NCBI GenBank assembly: GCA_030605705.1
Contig: JAUWHU010000334.1
Coordinates: 1 to 12,002 of the forward strand
Origin: Thermoflexia bacterium
Lineage (GTDB): Bacteria; Chloroflexota; Anaerolineae; B4-G1; SLSP01
Direction of reading: 5' to 3'
DNA length: 12,002 bases
Made by a program: the position numbers and the translations under genes. The notes below the pieces were generated by a model. The model had not been told where the DNA came from. It did not search any database and was given only the letters and a program-made list of their open reading frames with translations. Within the stretch, counting starts at the first letter, position 1, and each line of letters begins with the position of its first letter. Shown piece after piece: positions 9,393 to 12,002 of this stretch.

Positions 9393-10298
9393 TTAGAAGA
9401 GTGCGAGTTGCACCTGCCCGCCCACCGGAGTGGGGGCGCGACGTTTACGGCGTCGTTGACGTTCTACCCTCCGCCGTTTCTCCTCCAGCAACAATTGCTG
9501 GATTCGTTCCTGTGTCCAAACTGGAACGCGCACGCTGGTCGCAGTAGGACTGCCAAGCGGTGAAGTGGTCTCTCCCTGATCTTGTAGCGTGGAGAACAGC
9601 GCCTTGAAGTCGGGAAGTTGTTCCCCGTTCAACACACTGCGCGCCAGTTCGAGCAGGAAGTTGCCGTCATCAGTATCCGATACAATGGCCCCGCCGACTT
9701 CATCTCCATACAGAAGTTGCGCGGCTTTCATCTTGCGGCCCATCAATTGAATGGCCTGCGCCTCCAGCGTATTTTCATACGCCGTGAACACCACGCGGAC
9801 CGGTTGGGCCTGGCCCAGTCGCCAGACCCGCCGCATGGCTTGCCAGATCACGTAGAGATCGTATTGAATCTCGTAGAAGACTACGGTGGAGAATTGTACC
9901 AGGTCCAGCCCGGTTTGCACTAATCTGGGATTACAGATCAGGGCATCGAGGCCCGGAGCACGCCGGTCAATCCACGCCTCCCGCCGGGTGGTGCTGATGT
10001 TAGCACGGAGTACGTCTGTTCTCAGACCGGCATGAGAGAGCATGGCTTTAAGCTGGGGTTGGATGTCGCGCGTCCCGGATTGGCGGACAAAGACGAGTAC
10101 CTTGCGCCCGGCAGCCCGTTCGCGTCGCTCTCGCATCACATCCGATGGCCTGCGCACGCTGACTGCCTTGTTGGTGCTGCGAGAAAAGGTCATCAAGCCA
10201 TTGCTAGCCGGTGTTGGTAGGCCCCAGCGTGGGTGCAAACCCCAGAAACAATGTCCTCTTGACGTCCAATACGAAGCTATGCGCTTGCAAATGTGCAA
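9393..10298 (-). pseudogene. 5'-truncated SNF2-type helicase (C-terminal RecA-like domain only)
   Basis: 301 residues from a TTG at 10298; the frame closes upstream at a stop at 10305-10307. The body is a helicase C-terminal domain: KVLVFV (66-71, motif IV region), ICNPRLVQTGLDL (121-133, motif V region) and QAMRRVWRLGQ (153-163, motif VI with the arginine-finger Arg and the RxGQ typical of SNF2 proteins). It is followed by a basic tail ending in QVQLALF. The N-terminal domain with Walker A and DExx boxes is completely missing, so no ATPase activity is expected. SNF2-type helicases are usually ~900 residues or more, often in defence or mobile islands. The first ~45 residues do not look like helicase and may be unrelated flanking sequence. 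No ribosome-binding site supports the start. A 38-bp palindrome follows the stop. Confidence 0.7.
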
Positions 10299-10333
10299 TT
10301 TATTTCAACTCGTTGGGATTGCCGTTTGAACTT

Positions 10334-10353
10334 ATCGACAACATTTTGTCGAT
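10334..10353. repeat. Short perfect hairpin ATCGACAA-CATT-TTGTCGAT
   Basis: 8-bp perfect stem with a 4-nt loop, between the truncated helicase and the structured RNA candidate. It is not followed by a T run on the + strand. It could be part of the RNA's 5' region or an operator-like dyad; no function is claimed. Confidence 0.4.
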
Positions 10354-10362
10354 GTTGACGCC

Positions 10363-10561
10363 GTAAGCGCCTAATATTGGGCATTCGTAGCAGGTCGAAA
10401 GTCAAAGACGCCGGGTGAACCACAGGGAGCGGTTAAGGGCCTGTGTCCACCACAAGATGGGGTTGATGATTTATCCAAACCGCACAGCGGCTCTCTCAGC
10501 AGCCTTAGAGGGCCTCAGACCTGCTACGATCCCCCATATTGGAGGATGACTTGCGGTTTTT
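10363..10561 (+). ncRNA. Large structured RNA candidate, multibranched with possible pseudoknot (test HEARO/omega-RNA first)
   Basis: Complementary segments define a compact fold. A long closing stem pairs TCGTAGCAGGTC (10385-10396) with GACCTGCTACGA (10518-10529), perfect over 12 bp; beyond a 3x3 internal loop GGG (10379-10381) pairs CCC (10533-10535), and TAATATT-type pairing may extend it. Inside lie three hairpins: 10414-10451 (GGTG/CACC plus CACAGG/CCTGTG), 10461-10481 (GGTT-GAT/ATC-AACC) and 10489-10514 (GGCTCTCT/AGAGGGCC, one G-U pair, 10-nt loop). AAACCGCA (10477-10484) is complementary to TGCGGTTT (10552-10559) outside the closing stem, giving a pseudoknot, followed by a T run. No coding frame explains this. 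Large pseudoknotted RNAs beside mobile remnants in Chloroflexota fit HEARO/omega-RNA of IscB elements, but no IscB gene is present and the family is not confirmed. If it is one, it is an orphan copy. Confidence 0.5.
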
Positions 10562-10606
10562 CCATTATACACCATCATTACTTTTGTGGGCTACCCGGAA
10601 AAGGTC

Positions 10607-10635
10607 TTGACAAACCTTTTGTTTTCGTGTATCAT
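10607..10635 (+). promoter_or_regulatory. Sigma-70-type promoter of the binding-protein gene
   Basis: TTGACA (10607-10612), a 17-bp spacer and TATCAT (10630-10635): a consensus -35, ideal spacing and a near-consensus -10. The predicted start is about 10642, leaving a ~270-nt leader before ATG 10914. AAAAGGT (10599-10605) and ACCTTTT (10614-10620) form a perfect dyad around the -35, a plausible repressor operator. Confidence 0.75.
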
Positions 10636-10641
10636 AGAGTT

Positions 10642-10913
10642 TAGATTCATCATTACATTACTATATTATCATCCTTGAGCCATCATCACCAGACACATTG
10701 GTTCCCTGGATAGTAACTCGCTCAATAGCGAGATAACCAGATTCCGCTCCAGATGCGGTTGGCCGTTGAGTTAGTCATCCGTCAATTGTGCGGATGTCAT
10801 GCAACTACAGACTAAATGAAAGGAGGAATGATATCGAGCAATAGCAAAACATTGCACATCAGTAAATCCTTTGTTTGAATGATCATAAATAACATAAACA
10901 GGAGGAAAAAACA
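10642..10913 (+). promoter_or_regulatory. Long structured 5' leader of the binding-protein gene
   Basis: AT-richer than the genes. It contains a perfect hairpin CTCGCT-CAAT-AGCGAG (10717-10732) nested in CTGG/CCAG (10706-10709/10737-10740), a CCGC/GCGG hairpin near 10744-10758, and a perfect CATCCG/CGGATG stem (10776-10781/10791-10796). A strong AAAGGAGG (10819-10826) precedes a 16-codon frame ATG 10828 to TGA 10878, but with only 1 nt between SD and ATG. GGAGG (10901-10905) serves the main gene. No known riboswitch class is recognised; attenuation or mRNA stabilisation is possible. Confidence 0.45.
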
Positions 10914-12002
10914 ATGTACGGCAAAGTATTTCGTAAACTGTGGGCCCCACTTGGCTTGTTGGTAATATTGGCCTCGGTGGTAGTTTCCTGCGCCACGCCA
11001 ACACCAGAGGTCATTGAGGTTGAGGTGCCGGTTGAGGTCGAGGTCGAGGTGCCGGTCGAGGTGCTCGTCACCGCCACGCCGCCTCCCGAGGCGGTCAAGC
11101 CGGCGGTGTTCAGCCTTGCCTGCGGGTGGGATCCCCCACCGGCCTACAACGGTAACCCCTTCGCCCCAGGCGGCGTCGGGTGCGCTTACTGGTTCGCCTT
11201 CGAGCCGCTCTTCTACTACATCCCCCTCGCCGAGGAGTACCTGCCCCGCCTGGGAGTGGAGTATGAGGAGACGCAGGATACCCTCACCATCAAGCTGCGG
11301 GAGGGGGTGACCTGGCACGATGGGACGCCGTTCACATCGAAGGACGTCGAGACGACCTACAAGCTCTTGTATCTTTGGAGACGGCCCGTCTGGACGTACC
11401 TCGAAAAGATCGAGACCCCGGATGACTACACCGTCGTGTTCCATTGGGAGACGCCCACCCCCTTCGGCATGAAGCTCGTGGTTGCGGATCCCATGCTGTG
11501 GGCCAACCACATCTTTGGGGATTACGCCGATAAGGTCGACGTGACCGTAGCGGCCGATGAGGAGCCCAACGCGACGGTCGTGACGGAGCTTAGAGAGTTC
11601 AAGCCGCCGCTTCCCGTGGGCACGGCTCCCTTCAAGATGGAGCAGGCCCCCACTGCCTCGGACATGACCCTGGTCAAGTATGCGGGTCACTACCTCGCTG
11701 ACAAGATCGAATTTGATCAGGTCAAGGCCCTCTACCAGAGGAAAAATGAGGTATGGTGGGCCTACATGATGTATGGGGAGATAGACGCCGGGCACCCGGC
11801 CACGGCCAAGGACCTGTGGGAGCAGATCATGAAAATGCAGCCTGGGCTGGAGATGGCCTACCCGACCGACCTGGCGGGGTTCGCCCTGGCCTTCAACCTG
11901 CGAATGGCCCCCTTCAACGATCTAAAGTTCCGCCAGGCTATCGCCTATGCCATTGACAGGGAACAACTGGCGGAGATCGTCCTGTGGGCTGGTCTGCCCG
12001 TG
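10914..12002 (+). CDS. ABC transporter family 5 substrate-binding lipoprotein, 3' end outside window
   Basis: 363 codons seen, with no stop before the edge. ATG 10914 has GGAGG (10901-10905) 8 nt upstream. Residues 1-26 are a lipoprotein signal: basic MYGKVFRK, hydrophobic LGLLVILASVVV and lipobox VVSC with Cys26 as the lipidated residue. A linker of repeated VEVPVEV units and TPTP/TATPPP (27-57) holds the domain off the membrane, a common feature of Chloroflexota binding proteins. The mature domain has the family 5 signature (DTLTIKLREGVTWHDGTPFTSKDVETTYKLL) and the later FNLRMAPFNDLKFRQAIAYAIDREQL. The family binds di- and oligopeptides, nickel or oligosaccharides; the ligand cannot be told here. 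Permease and ATPase genes would be expected downstream. It has its own promoter and is separated from the sugar-acid cluster by 2 kb of decayed DNA, so co-function should not be assumed. Confidence 0.92.
   Translation, partial: MYGKVFRKLWAPLGLLVILASVVVSCATPTPEVIEVEVPVEVEVEVPVEVLVTATPPPEAVKPAVFSLACGWDPPPAYNGNPFAPGGVGCAYWFAFEPLFYYIPLAEEYLPRLGVEYEETQDTLTIKLREGVTWHDGTPFTSKDVETTYKLLYLWRRPVWTYLEKIETPDDYTVVFHWETPTPFGMKLVVADPMLWANHIFGDYADKVDVTVAADEEPNATVVTELREFKPPLPVGTAPFKMEQAPTASDMTLVKYAGHYLADKIEFDQVKALYQRKNEVWWAYMMYGEIDAGHPATAKDLWEQIMKMQPGLEMAYPTDLAGFALAFNLRMAPFNDLKFRQAIAYAIDREQLAEIVLWAGLPV

Noticed and set aside
10281..10386. 35-codon basic - strand frame (MPNIRRLRRQHRQN...)
   Set aside because: No ribosome-binding site, lies over the 5' part of the structured RNA candidate and a hairpin, and resembles no family.
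10546..10644. Short + frame ATG 10546 to TAG (32 codons) after GGAGG, considered as the start of an IscB-like gene after the structured RNA
   Set aside because: Its sequence shows no IscB N-terminal features, the GGAGG may be part of the closing stem, and the frame runs through the promoter of the next gene.
10812..11795. - strand open frame of 327 codons opposite the binding-protein gene
   Set aside because: The + strand has a lipobox, a linker and the family 5 signature with a strong SD; the - frame is its shadow.

Overview
The window looks like a chromosome segment from a Chloroflexota-type bacterium (Anaerolineae, Thermoflexia or a relative). This is inferred from three things: a GC-rich sequence, AT-richer intergenic gaps carrying heptanucleotide repeats, and a lipoprotein solute-binding protein whose linker after the lipobox is built from repeated Val/Glu/Pro units, a pattern common in that phylum. 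No rRNA or marker gene is present, so the taxonomy is tentative.

Positions 1-8729 are one co-directional (+) catabolic cluster, probably one transcription unit. In order it holds a D-mannonate oxidoreductase-type SDR (its 5' end lies outside the window), a HAD hydrolase, a LarA-superfamily nickel-dependent 2-hydroxyacid racemase/epimerase, a 6-phosphogluconate dehydrogenase (Gnd copy 1, NAD-type fingerprint), the remnant of a second LarA-like gene, a second Gnd (copy 2, NADP-type fingerprint), a PPi-type phosphofructokinase and an IolO-like ketouronate epimerase. Read together they suggest a route from ketouronates via D-mannonate to D-gluconate, using a nickel epimerase of the gluconate 2-epimerase type, then oxidative decarboxylation to pentose phosphate. 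That would bypass mannonate dehydratase and KDG. The gluconate kinase and the nickel-cofactor synthesis genes (larB, larC, larE) are not in the window.

The larA-gnd unit has been duplicated. A deletion with a short microhomology fused the end of gnd copy 1 to the last third of larA copy 2, and the last ~108 codons of the two gnd genes look homogenised. Several gaps and gene ends carry degenerate heptad repeats (GAATCNN / NNGATTC and AATGNCA-like), which also supply C-terminal tails and stop codons.

Positions 8730-10560 are a decayed accessory region. It holds a possible ~100-nt RNA gene (extended -10 promoter to strong hairpin), the C-terminal stub of a tyrosine recombinase, a perfect 38-bp palindrome, a 5'-truncated SNF2-type helicase (all protein remnants on the - strand), and a striking multi-helix, pseudoknot-capable RNA candidate at 10363-10561. 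HEARO/omega-RNA of IscB elements is the first family to test for the last of these.

From 10600 a consensus sigma-70-type promoter, with a dyad on its -35 box and a ~270-nt structured leader, precedes a family 5 ABC-transporter binding lipoprotein that runs off the right edge.
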